From assembly GCA_028284345.1 (NCBI GenBank), contig JANQRY010000008.1, positions 806,001-870,000 on the forward strand: 64,000 nucleotides of DNA, read 5' to 3'. Below, one piece after another: positions 47,797 through 56,715 of this stretch (within the stretch, counting starts at the first letter, position 1; each line of letters opens with the position of its first letter). This stretch comes from Hyphococcus sp. Its GTDB lineage: Bacteria; Pseudomonadota; Alphaproteobacteria; Caulobacterales; Parvularculaceae. The translations under genes and the position numbers were made by a program. Under the pieces are notes generated by a model, which saw only the letters and a program-made list of their open reading frames with translations, ran no database searches and was not told the origin of the DNA.

Positions 47797-48390
47797 TCAA
47801 TCGCCGCTGCAGCGGATAGCGCCGCGTTCGGTGACAACCCAGTCAAGGCGCTGATCTAGGGGCGAGGCGGGCAGGGCGTCAACGTCCTGTGCTGCAAAGG
47901 CGTATCCAACGGCGACGAGAGCGCCGGTTTTGCGCAAGGATTTCAGGGTCCGGTCGTAATATCCGCCGCCATAGCCGAGCCGGTCGCCGGCGCGCGTAAA
48001 GCCGAGGAGCGGCGTGACGATAATGTCCGGCCGAACCGTCGGTGCCGGGGCGGGCGGGACCTGTTCGCCATAGGCGCCGTCGATGAGCGGATCGCCGGGT
48101 TTGTATCGCCGGAAGATGAGCGGCGCTTTCTTGGCTTCGACGACGGGCAGCGCAAGGCCGACCCCGCGCTCGGCCAGCGCGTCGGCGAGGGGCGCGGTGT
48201 CCAGCTCGTTGCGTATCGGATCGTAGAGCGCAACGATGTCGTCGGCGCCGGGATTGATCGCGTCAAGAAATGCGCGCGCCGCGTGCTTCGCCGCATCGGG
48301 ACGCGCGGCGGCGGCTTCCGCGCGCAACGGTTTCAGGCGTTCGCGCCACAACGCCTTTCTGTCAAACAGTGCTTTGATCGCCGGCAGCAT
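47797..48390 (-). CDS. 5-formyltetrahydrofolate cyclo-ligase
   Basis: A 197-residue enzyme that turns 5-formyl-THF into 5,10-methenyl-THF with ATP. The family block PLLGFTRAGDRLGYGGGYYDRTL (about 128-150, with the ATP-binding GYGGGYYD) is intact, and IRNELDT is the folate-side motif. A probable 6S RNA gene lies just upstream on the same strand, as in E. coli ssrS-ygfA. The ymdB-type gene follows with overlap. Confidence 0.93.
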   Translation of the reverse strand: MLPAIKALFDRKALWRERLKPLRAEAAAARPDAAKHAARAFLDAINPGADDIVALYDPIRNELDTAPLADALAERGVGLALPVVEAKKAPLIFRRYKPGDPLIDGAYGEQVPPAPAPTVRPDIIVTPLLGFTRAGDRLGYGGGYYDRTLKSLRKTGALVAVGYAFAAQDVDALPASPLDQRLDWVVTERGAIRCSGD

Positions 48391-48424
48391 GAAAGGGAAG
48401 CGCGTTGAGGTCCGATTGATAATG

Positions 48425-48627
48425 CGCCGCCTCGGCCGTCGGACGTTTATTCGCCCTGGACCCTACGGACCAGGTGGGCGCTGCGTATAAAGGACCAGGG
48501 TCCTAAACAGAGGCGGCTCCCGATTGAAAAGCTAAGGCCCCGGGGAATGTTGTCCTGACGGGCCGGGCAGCCGGGGGAAGATAAGGATTGCGCACCGGGG
48601 CGTAAAGGTCCGCCGGCGAACGGGACG
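48425..48627 (-). ncRNA. ssrS: 6S RNA (SsrS), probable
   Basis: The roughly 200-nt gap upstream of the cyclo-ligase gene carries features of 6S RNA on the minus strand. The 5' part GTTCGCCGGCGGACC (from 48621) matches the E. coli start GTTCGCAAGCGGGCC at 12 of 15 positions. Later, CACCTGGTCCGTAGGGTCCAGG forms the same hairpin as E. coli CACCTTGAACCAAGGGTTCAAGG. GTCCGAC near 48440 can pair with GGCGGAC near the 5' end to close the stem. The synteny with the cyclo-ligase gene is the classical one. Ends are approximate. Confidence 0.75.
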
Positions 48628-48628
48628 G

Positions 48629-48910
48629 CTATTTGTTGTCCGTCTCGACGCCCGGGTCGTTCGGGTTTTGACCCATATTGCGCCAGCTCGGATAGAGCAG
48701 GCAGCCGAGGAACGAAAACGACGCTGCGACCAGAAGCGACAGGGCGAAAACGCCGCCGCCCGATTCGCCGAGCCAGTTGGCGACGAGACAGGTCACGGCG
48801 ATGATCAGATAGGGATAGACCGGCGGGTTCTGCGTCATATAGCGGCGCACGAACAGCGTCATCGAAACAATGAGCAGGGCCAGCGCGTAAAAATCAAAGA
48901 CGGTGATCAT
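48629..48910 (-). CDS. Small multi-pass membrane protein, XrtV accessory-like
   Basis: A 93-residue inner-membrane protein with three hydrophobic segments: VFDFYALALLIVSMTLFVRR, then PYLIIAVTCLVANWLGESGGG, then LLVAASFSFLGCLLYPSW. The pattern VFD...LFxRR...PYL...VANWLGxxGG recalls the small proteins named XrtV sorting system accessory, but no exosortase is in the window. GGAGGGCGAT before ATG 48910 fixes the start. Its stop lies right before the 6S RNA, the place zapA often holds in other genomes. Confidence 0.6.
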   Translation of the reverse strand: MITVFDFYALALLIVSMTLFVRRYMTQNPPVYPYLIIAVTCLVANWLGESGGGVFALSLLVAASFSFLGCLLYPSWRNMGQNPNDPGVETDNK

Positions 48911-49052
48911 ATCGCCCTCCGAGAAGGGCGCCAAATTACCAGCCGATGCGTAACGGGACGTAAACAGGGTTGTTCAAGTTTTCATCAAATTGTTCGCAAT
49001 GACGGCGTTTTGGTTGGGGTTTGTTGGGCTTGGCGCCAGCAAAATTGTTTAC

Positions 49053-49137
49053 CCGCTCATCCCGGCGGAGGCCGGGATCTATGGCCGCAGGCGCCAAGCA
49101 AGCCTCCTGAGATCCTGGCCTCCGCCGGGATGAGCGG
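49053..49137. repeat. 28-bp imperfect inverted repeat, REP-like
   Basis: Two arms (49053-49080 and 49110-49137) pair over 28 bp with one mismatch (a possible G-U pair), around a 29-nt loop. The arm reads CCGCTCATCCCGGCGGAGG followed by CCGGGATCT. This is the look of dispersed palindromic elements of alphaproteobacteria, which give junk translations like RRPGS...DPGLRRDE. The remainder of the 292-bp gap (48911-49202) holds nothing else that I can see. Confidence 0.88.
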
Positions 49138-49202
49138 AAGATTTTATTGAACCATTGAAGCGGCAAGCGACTCCAAGCTAACGCCGAAAAAAGACGCCGC
49201 CG

Positions 49203-49763
49203 TCAGCGAAACTTATAGACGCCGATCTGCGCCGCGCCGTAGCGACGCCGGTCGACCTCGGCAAAGTCCCGGGCCGCAGCCGGCGTTTCGCCTTGTCCCT
49301 GTTCCACGACTGCGATTGCGCCGTCGGCGAGCCAGCCGCCGTCGCGCAGCGTCTCAAGGGCGGGCGCGGCGAGGCCCTTGTCGTAGGGCGGGTCGAGAAA
49401 GGCGAGCGTGAAGGCCGGGCCGGCGCTGGCGGGTTTTGCGCCGAGAGCGGCGGCGGAGCGGCGATGAATGCGCGTCGCGCCGAAAAGGTCCAGCGCCTCC
49501 ACATTGTCGCGAATGGCGCCGCGGGCGGCGGCGTCGGTCTCGACAAAGAGGCACCAGGCGCCGCCCCGGGACATGGCCTCAAGCCCCAGGGCGCCGGAGC
49601 CGGCGAACAGGTCGATAATGCGCGCGCCGGCAAAGTCCACATCGTCGCGGGCGGCGAGCAAATTGAACAGCGCTTCGCGCGTGCGGTCCGCCGTCGGTCT
49701 TGTGTCCCGTCCCTTCGGCGTTGCGAGCCGCCGCCCCTTATGCGTTCCGCCGACGATACGCAT
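49203..49763 (-). CDS. rsmD: 16S rRNA (guanine(966)-N2)-methyltransferase RsmD
   Basis: A 186-residue methyltransferase with the standard start MRIVGGTHKGRRLATPKG, TRPTADRTREALFNLL, the SAM block IIDLFAGSGALGLEAMSRG and the catalytic LDPPYDKG. It methylates G966 of 16S rRNA. The ATG overlaps the upstream stop as TAATG, which indicates translational coupling. It is the last gene of the rluB operon. Confidence 0.95.
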   Translation of the reverse strand: MRIVGGTHKGRRLATPKGRDTRPTADRTREALFNLLAARDDVDFAGARIIDLFAGSGALGLEAMSRGGAWCLFVETDAAARGAIRDNVEALDLFGATRIHRRSAAALGAKPASAGPAFTLAFLDPPYDKGLAAPALETLRDGGWLADGAIAVVEQGQGETPAAARDFAEVDRRRYGAAQIGVYKFR

Positions 49764-50653
49764 TACTCGTCGCCGCCTTCATGGCCGGCGCCGACGATCC
49801 AGCCTTCCTCCGCCAGCACCTTCTTGTTATCGGCGGCGTTTAAACCCGGCGGCCGCGACAGCAGCGTTCCGAATGCGCCCCGGGCGTCGAGGGCGGCGTA
49901 GGCCTTGGCGACGGTGCGCACTTGCGCCGCGTCTTTCACATCGCCTTTTTGAAAGGTCGGTTCAAACATCGACGGATAGACTTCCGTAATCGCGATGGGC
50001 GCGTCGAGGGCGTCGGCCCATTTCGTTTCGAACGGCCAGATGGCGCATTCATTGCCGAATGTATTGCGCAAAGTTTGCAGCCGCGCCATCCCGAGCATCG
50101 CCTGTGAGCCCACCGCGCCGTTATAGGCGAGTTGCCACACCGATTTCGCCGGCGGTCGCCAGCGTTCGACAATCCGGTATTCCCATTGGCGGAAGGCGTC
50201 CGTCGTCGGCTTTGTCGCCGACAGGTGGTCGTAAGCGTGCTGGCGCGGGCGGCCCCAATATTGCGGGGCGTCGAATTTCTCGCGGTTCCAGCAATTGGCG
50301 AGGGCGTAACGGTTTGACCGGTTGCGGACGTCGTCCTCCACCTCGCTGGCGAGTGTGCGCCACAGGGCGGTCCAGCGCGCCTTGCCGGCGATGCGCTTTG
50401 CGGCGCCCGCCGGATAGCCGAAGGGAAAATCAAAGCCGGCGAAGACGCGCCGGCCGGCGGCGAGGTCTTTCTTAAGCCTTGCGGTTAAAAGATCGAGCGC
50501 CTCATGGCGCGTCGCTGGGTTGAGGGGCGGTTTGATCCGTATACGGTCGCTCGCGCGCCTCGCCTCGCCGATCCAGATGGAATCCTTGCCGCGTTTCGGC
50601 GTATTGGCGGCGGACCAGTCGACGATGAGGTACGTGTCGAAGAGTATGGTCAA
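49763..50653 (-). CDS. DUF429-like protein with RNase H-type pattern, hypothetical
   Basis: A 296-residue protein. An N-terminal YLIVDWSAAN and a later FAGFDFPFGYP look like the acidic residues and G-D-P motif of DUF429/RNase H-fold proteins. Similar alphaproteobacterial proteins are sometimes named CbiG-like, for which I see no basis. The start is TTG at 50653, overlapping the DUF4169 stop (TTGA). It ends with TAATG overlap to rsmD. The activity is unknown, and the operon suggests RNA or translation. Confidence 0.65.
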   Translation of the reverse strand: MTILFDTYLIVDWSAANTPKRGKDSIWIGEARRASDRIRIKPPLNPATRHEALDLLTARLKKDLAAGRRVFAGFDFPFGYPAGAAKRIAGKARWTALWRTLASEVEDDVRNRSNRYALANCWNREKFDAPQYWGRPRQHAYDHLSATKPTTDAFRQWEYRIVERWRPPAKSVWQLAYNGAVGSQAMLGMARLQTLRNTFGNECAIWPFETKWADALDAPIAITEVYPSMFEPTFQKGDVKDAAQVRTVAKAYAALDARGAFGTLLSRPPGLNAADNKKVLAEEGWIVGAGHEGGDE

Positions 50654-50838
50654 TGCTTGTCGTCATCGTCCTTGCGATGACCGTCGAGAAACGCATCCTG
50701 CTTTTTCGCTTCCGCTTTCTCCATCACCACGTCGTCCTTGCGCCGGCCGTGTTTCACGCGGTTTTCCTCCGCTGCGCGTTCTTTCTCAGCGCGCTTCTTT
50801 CGTTTGCGAAAGCGATTGAGGTTGACCACATTGTTCAT
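50650..50838 (-). CDS. DUF4169 family protein
   Basis: A 62-residue, highly charged protein: NNVVNLNRFRKRKKRAEKER at the start, a central NRVKHGRRK, and a C-terminal LDGHRKDDD. These are the DUF4169 hallmarks. It is largely helical and lacks hydrophobic segments. The function is unknown. Both ends overlap neighbours by 4 bp (ATGA with rluB, TTGA with the DUF429-like gene), so it is embedded in the operon. Confidence 0.88.
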   Translation of the reverse strand: MNNVVNLNRFRKRKKRAEKERAAEENRVKHGRRKDDVVMEKAEAKKQDAFLDGHRKDDDDKH

Positions 50839-51578
50839 AGTCCGATCTCCGCGCAGATCTTCGCCCCGAGCTGTTCTTTCAACTGTTTGCCGGGGACTTC
50901 CTCGAACGCGCCTTTTTGCAGTTTGCCAAGCTGAAAGGGGCCGTAGGCGGTGCGAATGAGGCGGTTCACTTGAAGCCCGAGATGACGCATGACATTGCGC
51001 ACCTCCCGGTTCTTGCCTTCATTGATCGACAAGGTCACCCAGGAATTGCCGCCCTGGGCCTGATCGAGCGTCGCGCGAATGGGCCCGTAGCGAACGCCGT
51101 CGATTTCGACGCCGTCTTTCAGTGCGTCGAGGGCCTTTTGCGTCGTGCGGCCATAGGCGCGCACGCGATAGCGCCGGGTCCAGCCCGTTGAAGGCAGTTC
51201 AAGACTGCGCGCAAGGCCGCCGTCATTGGTGAGAAGGAGAAGGCCTTCCGTCGTCAGATCAAGCCGGCCGACGGAAATCACCCGCGGCAGTTTTCCGGCC
51301 AGCGCGTCGAACACCGTCGCGCGCCCTTGCGGATCCTTATGGGTTGTGACGAGGCCGTCGGGCTTGTGATAGCGCCACAGGCGCGGGCGCTCAGGCCGTG
51401 CGACGCGCGTTCCGTCAACGCGGATATCCATATCCGGCGTCACCTTGAACGCCGGCGTCGTCAAGGTTTTTCCGTCGACAGCGACAATGCCCTGCTCGAT
51501 CAGCTTTTCCGCCTCCCGGCGCGAGGCGACGCCGGCGCGGGCGAGATATTTGGCGATGCGTTCGCCCTCTTCGGACAT
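50835..51578 (-). CDS. rluB: Pseudouridine synthase, RluB/RsuA family
   Basis: A 247-residue enzyme. An N-terminal S4 domain (RIAKYLARAGVASRREAEKLI) binds RNA, and VGRLDLTTEGLLLLTNDG carries the catalytic Asp. NEGKNREVRNVMRHLGLQVNRLIRTAYG is the family C-terminal block. By length and motifs it is RluB (23S U2605) rather than RsuA. It is the first gene of the overlapping operon with DUF4169, the DUF429-like protein and rsmD. Confidence 0.9.
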   Translation of the reverse strand: MSEEGERIAKYLARAGVASRREAEKLIEQGIVAVDGKTLTTPAFKVTPDMDIRVDGTRVARPERPRLWRYHKPDGLVTTHKDPQGRATVFDALAGKLPRVISVGRLDLTTEGLLLLTNDGGLARSLELPSTGWTRRYRVRAYGRTTQKALDALKDGVEIDGVRYGPIRATLDQAQGGNSWVTLSINEGKNREVRNVMRHLGLQVNRLIRTAYGPFQLGKLQKGAFEEVPGKQLKEQLGAKICAEIGL

Positions 51579-51616
51579 GGGACCCTTGAACTTTAAGCGC
51601 GACTGGACGCGCTTCT

Positions 51617-52816
51617 TTAGGCGGGGGAGAGGCGGCGATCAATCGCCTGCGGGCGAAGGACGGCGACCGTCACCGACGCAAGCGCGCTGATGCTGATCAG
51701 AAACGCGGTGTTGATCATCGCCAGTTCGCCGACGAGCGACCGCGCGGCGACGATCATCCAGAGGGCGATGAGCGTTGCGCCGAGGGCCGAACGGGGCGTG
51801 TGCGCAATCCGCGCGAGATAGGCGCCGGCAAGGAGCAGCGCTGTCATTTCATAGCCATAGGCGTAGGGCGCGGCGACAATGGCGCCGGCGCCGACAAAGG
51901 CGGCCTTGGCCAAGGGATCAATCGGCTTGCGCCAGACGATAACGGTCATCGCCGCGAGGATCGCCGTTGCGACGAACTGGCCCCCCATCGCCGCCTCGCC
52001 GGAAAAGCCCATCAGTTTCAACTGGCCGAACACCGTCGTCATGCCCCGGGCCGGGGTCAGCGTCGCGGCCCCGGCGATTTCGTCCTTGAAGCGCAAGGCG
52101 GCGTCGAGGAACGCCGCCCATCCGTCAACGCCGACCATGAGAAATGAGAGAGCGTGAAGCAGCGCCGCGGTTGCGCAGGCGACGGCGATGGCGCGCCAGG
52201 CCCCGACGGCGAGAAACGCGAAAGGCAGCAGCAAGCCAAGCTGCGGCTTGATGGTGAGAAGCCCGGCGGCGATCCCGGCGACGAGCCAGCGCCTCTTCGG
52301 ATCATAGGCGGCGAGGAAAAGGAGGCCCGCCGTCGCAGCGCTGATCTGGCCGTAACTCAGTATCGAGACGGTAAGGGATGAGAACAGGAGAATGCGCAAG
52401 GCTTCGCCGCGAAACCCGATGCGCCGAAGAGACCATCCGAGGACGGACCATCCGGCCAGCGTCCAGGCGAGAAAGGCGGCCTTGTAGGGCAGGAGCGCGA
52501 ACGGTGCGGCGATGAAAAACATCGCCGGCGGGTATTGCCACATCATGCCGACGCTTTCGAGCGGCGCCTGGCGTTTGAGCGCGGCGTCGAAAGCGGCGAA
52601 ATCGTAAGCCGTCGTCGCCTCGCCGCCGAGGGCGAAGGTTCCCGCCGTGTAGAACGCGAGAAAGTCGCCGCCGACGACGCCGCGCGCGCCGATGGCGACG
52701 CCGTCCGTCAGGAAGGTCGTCGCGACAATGGTGAGCAGGAACGCCGCCGCGTAAGTGACGGACGCCCGGTCTGCAAATCGGATGAAACGCGCTGTGTCCA
52801 AGGCCCTGATCCTCAA
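51617..52816 (-). CDS. GT87-like (DUF2029) membrane glycosyltransferase
   Basis: About 399 residues with 9-11 hydrophobic segments. GGDFLAFYTAGTFALGG in the first outer loop (Asp), then WQYPPAMFFIAAPFALLPY and AGLLTIKPQLGLLLPF, are the motifs of DUF2029/GT87 mannosyltransferase-like proteins that use polyprenyl-phosphate sugars. The start is TTG at 52816 or 52801; no ATG is near. It is not next to other glycan genes. The donor and acceptor are unknown. Confidence 0.82.
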   Translation of the reverse strand: MRIRALDTARFIRFADRASVTYAAAFLLTIVATTFLTDGVAIGARGVVGGDFLAFYTAGTFALGGEATTAYDFAAFDAALKRQAPLESVGMMWQYPPAMFFIAAPFALLPYKAAFLAWTLAGWSVLGWSLRRIGFRGEALRILLFSSLTVSILSYGQISAATAGLLFLAAYDPKRRWLVAGIAAGLLTIKPQLGLLLPFAFLAVGAWRAIAVACATAALLHALSFLMVGVDGWAAFLDAALRFKDEIAGAATLTPARGMTTVFGQLKLMGFSGEAAMGGQFVATAILAAMTVIVWRKPIDPLAKAAFVGAGAIVAAPYAYGYEMTALLLAGAYLARIAHTPRSALGATLIALWMIVAARSLVGELAMINTAFLISISALASVTVAVLRPQAIDRRLSPA

Positions 52817-52901
52817 GGGGGTCCAACCATCGCGCGGCCCGGTAAAGGCGGGATTAAGGCGGCTGGCGCCGGCGCGGCGCGGCGGCTAGAGAGTTGAGGC
52901 G

Positions 52902-53363
52902 ATGACGAACGCCGACGACAAACACTTCATGCAACTGGCGCTGGAAGAGGCGCGGGCCGCCGCCGAGGCCGGCGAGGCCCCGGTGGGCGCCGTGCTTGTG
53001 GGCACCGACGGGACCGTGCTGGCCGCCGCGGGCAACGCGCCTATTTCCGAGCGCGACCCGACCGCCCATGCGGAAATTCGGGCCATACGCGAGGCTGCGC
53101 AAAAGCTCGGCAATTACCGGCTTCCCGGCGCGACGCTGTTCGTCACGCTGGAGCCCTGCGCCATGTGCGCCGGGGCGATCTCCCACGCCCGCATCGCACG
53201 GCTCGTGATCGCGGCGTCGGATCCCAAAGGCGGCGCTGTCTGGCACGGGCCGCAATTTTTCGAACAACCCACCTGCCACGCCCGGCCGGAAGTCGTTGAG
53301 GGCCCGTTCGCCGAAGAGGCGGGGCGGCTGCTGAAAGATTTTTTCCGGGCGCGGCGGTCGTGA
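52902..53363 (+). CDS. tadA: tRNA-specific adenosine deaminase TadA
   Basis: A 153-residue zinc deaminase that makes inosine at the wobble position of tRNA-Arg. The active site HAE is at 56-58 and PCAMC at 85-89, with the conserved GNYRLPGATLFVTLEPCAMC context. SDPKGGAVW is the usual block after the active site. The length is normal. Divergent from the GT87-like gene. Confidence 0.95.
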   Translation: MTNADDKHFMQLALEEARAAAEAGEAPVGAVLVGTDGTVLAAAGNAPISERDPTAHAEIRAIREAAQKLGNYRLPGATLFVTLEPCAMCAGAISHARIARLVIAASDPKGGAVWHGPQFFEQPTCHARPEVVEGPFAEEAGRLLKDFFRARRS

Positions 53364-53440
53364 TGCCCGTGAACTTACCCCATGGGGCTACGCATCTATT
53401 TCGTTCTTTGATGAGAGAATAGCGCGATGGTGAAGTTGAG

Positions 53441-54442
53441 ATGACAATGAGCAAACGGCTTATCGGGGAAAGAGTGCGTATCAAGATCGCGACCGCTGCA
53501 CTTCTATGGCTTGCCGGCGCATGTGGAAGCGAAACAGTACAGCCCGCCACAGCGTTTCCAACCGTGACGGAGGAGGAAATCGTCCTCGCCGCGGAGCCGG
53601 CGGCGTTGCGCGGCGCCTTTATCCGTCCCGCCGGCGAAGGTCCGTTTCCGGTTGTCGTCATCCATCCCGGATCCGGTCCGACAGATCGCGATGGCAACCA
53701 GACCGGCGTTGAGAACAACGCTCTCAAAATGATCGCTGATGCGCTCGCGGAACGCGGCGTCGCCAGCCTGCGCATTGACAAGCGCGGCGTCGGCGCAAGC
53801 GCGGGCGCCCTGATCGCCGAAACCGATCTGCGCTTTGAAACTTACGCTGACGATCTTGCGGCATGGGCGCGAGTGGTCGATGAGCGTTCCGACACAGGCG
53901 ACGTTGCCCTATTGGGCCACAGCGAAGGCGGCGGCATATCAATACTCGCTGCACAGCGTTTCGCGCCGGCGCGCCTTATTCTGGTCGCAACGCCCGGACG
54001 GCGCGGGTCCGATGTCATTCGAGCGCAGCTTGAAGGCCGGCTTCCGCCGGATCTTGGCGCCAGAAGCGATGAGATTTTAACGGCGCTGGAAAATGGTGAG
54101 ACGATGGACGACGCGCCGCCGCAACTTGCGGCGCTGTTCCGGCCGAGCGTGCAGCCCTATCTCATCTCATGGTTCCGGTATGACCCTGCGGAAGAACTGA
54201 GCAAGATCGACGCGCCCGTCCTGATCCTTCAGGGAACAACCGACATCCAGATTCCCGTTGAAGATGCGGACAGGCTGGCGGCCGCGCATGACAACGCCCG
54301 CCTTGTGACGATCGACGGGATGAACCACGTCCTCAAGGACGCGCCCGCCGATCCAGCGGCCAACGCCGCCACCTACAATCAGCCTGACCTTCCCTTGTCC
54401 GAGGGCGTGGTTGAGGCGATTGAGACCTTCCTGTCGGAGTAG
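53441..54442 (+). CDS. Lipoprotein alpha/beta hydrolase
   Basis: A 333-residue protein. The N-terminus ends in a lipobox (LAGAC, Cys28), so it is probably an outer- or inner-membrane lipoprotein. The hydrolase domain has the oxyanion region VIHPGSGPTDRDGNQTG, the nucleophile elbow GHSEGG (Ser161), an Asp near ILQGTTDIQIPVED and a His in GMNHVLKDAP. The S-D-H triad is complete. The substrate is likely an ester or thioester but is not known. Confidence 0.88.
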   Translation: MTMSKRLIGERVRIKIATAALLWLAGACGSETVQPATAFPTVTEEEIVLAAEPAALRGAFIRPAGEGPFPVVVIHPGSGPTDRDGNQTGVENNALKMIADALAERGVASLRIDKRGVGASAGALIAETDLRFETYADDLAAWARVVDERSDTGDVALLGHSEGGGISILAAQRFAPARLILVATPGRRGSDVIRAQLEGRLPPDLGARSDEILTALENGETMDDAPPQLAALFRPSVQPYLISWFRYDPAEELSKIDAPVLILQGTTDIQIPVEDADRLAAAHDNARLVTIDGMNHVLKDAPADPAANAATYNQPDLPLSEGVVEAIETFLSE

Positions 54443-54455
54443 GTTGAGATCGTCT

Positions 54456-55277
54456 TCAGTCGACAATCTCGCCATAGAGCATGGCGTGGTCGGAGAAGGT
54501 TTCGATCCAGGTTTTTTTCGCCGCTTGCGTCGGCTCTTCCACCCAGCCGTTCACTTCGACTTCGGCGCCGCCGGCGAAATTTTTGAAGGTGAGGTGATCG
54601 GCCGCGAAGACGTGGTCGAGGCTTGACGGCGCCCAGTTGTCCTTGCCGTTCCACCAGGTGTTTTCGTGAGTTTTCGGCAGCCGGCGCATGCCGTTGACGG
54701 CGGCGGAAACGCGCTTGTCCATATAGTCAAGCTCTTTGGCGCCGTCGATATCGAGGTCGTTATTATAGGCCGCGCTCATGCCCATGGTGTTGATGTCGCC
54801 GAGGGCCACGAAGTTCGCTTTCTGATCGCCCGGCAGGCTGCGCTCGATGGTGCGTTTGAGGCTGCACACATGCTGGATCATGTCGTCGCGCAGTCCCCAG
54901 TCGCGCGGGTCGTCAAAACTTTTCAGGTGCAGAAAGAGAAAGCTGTAGAGTTCGCCGTCTTTGTCGATGGTGGCGAGGGCGCCGGGCCGGAGGGTCGGCA
55001 CTTTGGACTGCAATTCGTCGCGCTGGGTGACAAAGCCGAACAGCGAATTACGCACGCCCACCAGGATTTCCACCGGGCTCGCGCTCTCGGTGATGGAAAT
55101 GGAATAATCCGGCAATTGCGCGCGCATTTCCGTAAACACCGCCGCGCCCTTGACCTCATAGATGGCAAAGACGTCGGGCGCTTTCGCCGCAATGGCGCCG
55201 ACGATGCGGGCGATCCGGGCCGGGTCATTGTGAAAATGTTCGACGTTCCAGGACAGAAAAGACAGGATTTTGGCCAT
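54456..55277 (-). CDS. Endonuclease/exonuclease/phosphatase family protein
   Basis: A 273-residue metal-dependent phosphoesterase of the EEP fold. The N-terminal SFLSWNVEHF gives the Asn, AIYEVKG the metal-binding Glu, and VALGDINTM the Asp/Asn pair. SSLDHVFAADHL and FSDHAMLYG give the C-terminal Asp-His. The cleavage target (DNA, RNA, or lipid/phosphoinositol) cannot be told from sequence. GGAG precedes the ATG. Convergent with the alpha/beta hydrolase, with 13 bp between stops. Confidence 0.85.
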   Translation of the reverse strand: MAKILSFLSWNVEHFHNDPARIARIVGAIAAKAPDVFAIYEVKGAAVFTEMRAQLPDYSISITESASPVEILVGVRNSLFGFVTQRDELQSKVPTLRPGALATIDKDGELYSFLFLHLKSFDDPRDWGLRDDMIQHVCSLKRTIERSLPGDQKANFVALGDINTMGMSAAYNNDLDIDGAKELDYMDKRVSAAVNGMRRLPKTHENTWWNGKDNWAPSSLDHVFAADHLTFKNFAGGAEVEVNGWVEEPTQAAKKTWIETFSDHAMLYGEIVD

Positions 55278-55424
55278 GGGGCTCTCCTTGGGGGCGCTGC
55301 GCCGTTTAGCATTGCAATTTTACAAAACCAAGAACGCCCGTGGCGCGCGACTGCGCGCTGCAATAGACGCTTTCCTGCGTCGGGGCTTGATCTATGATGC
55401 GCTGCGAAAGAAGGAGCGCCCGAG

Positions 55425-56648
55425 ATGGATTTCGCCTATTCCGACCGCTGTAAGGACTATCAGAAACGCGTTCAGGATTTCATGGACGCCCATGTTTATG
55501 AAGGCGAGGAGATTTATCATCGCCAGCACGCAGAATTCGGTCCCGGCGAGGGGCGCTGGAAAATCCCCCCGATCATCGATGAGCTGAAAGCGAAGGCGAA
55601 AGACGCCGGCCTGTGGAACCTTTTTCATCCGTATAAGGAATGGGGTCCCGGTCTTTCCAACGCCGACTATGCGCCGCTCGCGGAAATCATGGGCCGGACC
55701 CATATCGGGCCGGAAGTCTTCAACTGCGCCGCGCCCGACACGGGCAATATGGAAGTCCTGATGAAATACGGGACGCCGGAACAGCAGGAGCAGTGGCTGA
55801 AACCCCTGCTCGAAGGCGAAATCCGGTCGGCCTTTCTGATGACGGAGCCGGCGGTCGCTTCCTCCGACGCCACCAATATTGAAACCGACATCAAGCGCGA
55901 CGGCGACGAGTATGTGATCAACGGTCGCAAATGGTGGTCGTCCGGCGCCGGCGATCCGCGCTGCAAGATCTACATCGTCATGGGCAAGACGGACAAAACC
56001 GCCGAGCGTCACAAGCAGCAATCGCAAATTCTTGTGCCCGCGGACGCGGCCGGCGTGAAGATCATCCGGCATCTTCCAGTGTTCGGCTATGACGACGCGC
56101 CCCACGGCCATATGGAAGTGGAGCTGAACGACGTGCGCGTGCCGGCGTCGAACATCATTCTGGGCGAGGGGCGCGGCTTTGAAATCGCGCAAGGCCGTCT
56201 CGGCCCGGGGCGCATTCATCACTGCATGCGCACCATCGGGGCGGCGGAAGCCGCGCTTGAGAAAATGGTGAAACGGCTTTTGACGCGCGAAGCCTTCGGC
56301 AAGCCAATCTACAAGCAGACCATCTGGGAACAGCGCATCGCCGAAGCGCGCATCGACATCGAGATGTCGCGGCTTTTAACGCTGAAAGCCGCGTGGATGA
56401 TGGACACGGTCGGCAATAAGGGCGCCCAGGGCGAAATCGCCATGATCAAGGTCGCCGCGCCGAAGATGGCCCTCAAAGTCATCGACGATGCGATCCAGGC
56501 CCATGGGGGCGCCGGCGTCACCACCGATTTCGGTCTTGCAAATCTCTATGCGGGGATCCGCACCTTGCGCCTCGCCGACGGGCCCGACGAGGTTCATTGC
56601 CGCGCGATTTCGCGGATTGAGACGAAGAAGTATTCCAATTTGGCGTAA
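55425..56648 (+). CDS. Acyl-CoA dehydrogenase family protein
   Basis: A 407-residue FAD enzyme of the ACAD family, ACAD10/11-like in length and sequence. Blocks are [18 protein letters not shown] and [19 protein letters not shown] for FAD, and [54 protein letters not shown] is at the end. It would oxidise an acyl-CoA to enoyl-CoA. The usual chain-length clues are absent, and no electron-transfer flavoprotein gene is nearby. Confidence 0.9.
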   Translation: MDFAYSDRCKDYQKRVQDFMDAHVYEGEEIYHRQHAEFGPGEGRWKIPPIIDELKAKAKDAGLWNLFHPYKEWGPGLSNADYAPLAEIMGRTHIGPEVFNCAAPDTGNMEVLMKYGTPEQQEQWLKPLLEGEIRSAFLMTEPAVASSDATNIETDIKRDGDEYVINGRKWWSSGAGDPRCKIYIVMGKTDKTAERHKQQSQILVPADAAGVKIIRHLPVFGYDDAPHGHMEVELNDVRVPASNIILGEGRGFEIAQGRLGPGRIHHCMRTIGAAEAALEKMVKRLLTREAFGKPIYKQTIWEQRIAEARIDIEMSRLLTLKAAWMMDTVGNKGAQGEIAMIKVAAPKMALKVIDDAIQAHGGAGVTTDFGLANLYAGIRTLRLADGPDEVHCRAISRIETKKYSNLA

Positions 56649-56715
56649 CCGGCCGCGGTTTCGATCGACCGGCGGGGGCGCTATGGTGTGCGGCGACGCT
56701 TTGATGGGAGCCGCC

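Noticed and set aside
48936-49166. 76-residue frame with RRPGS...DPGLRRDERV
   Set aside because: This is the typical false translation of a palindromic repeat, here the 28-bp inverted repeat, not a gene.
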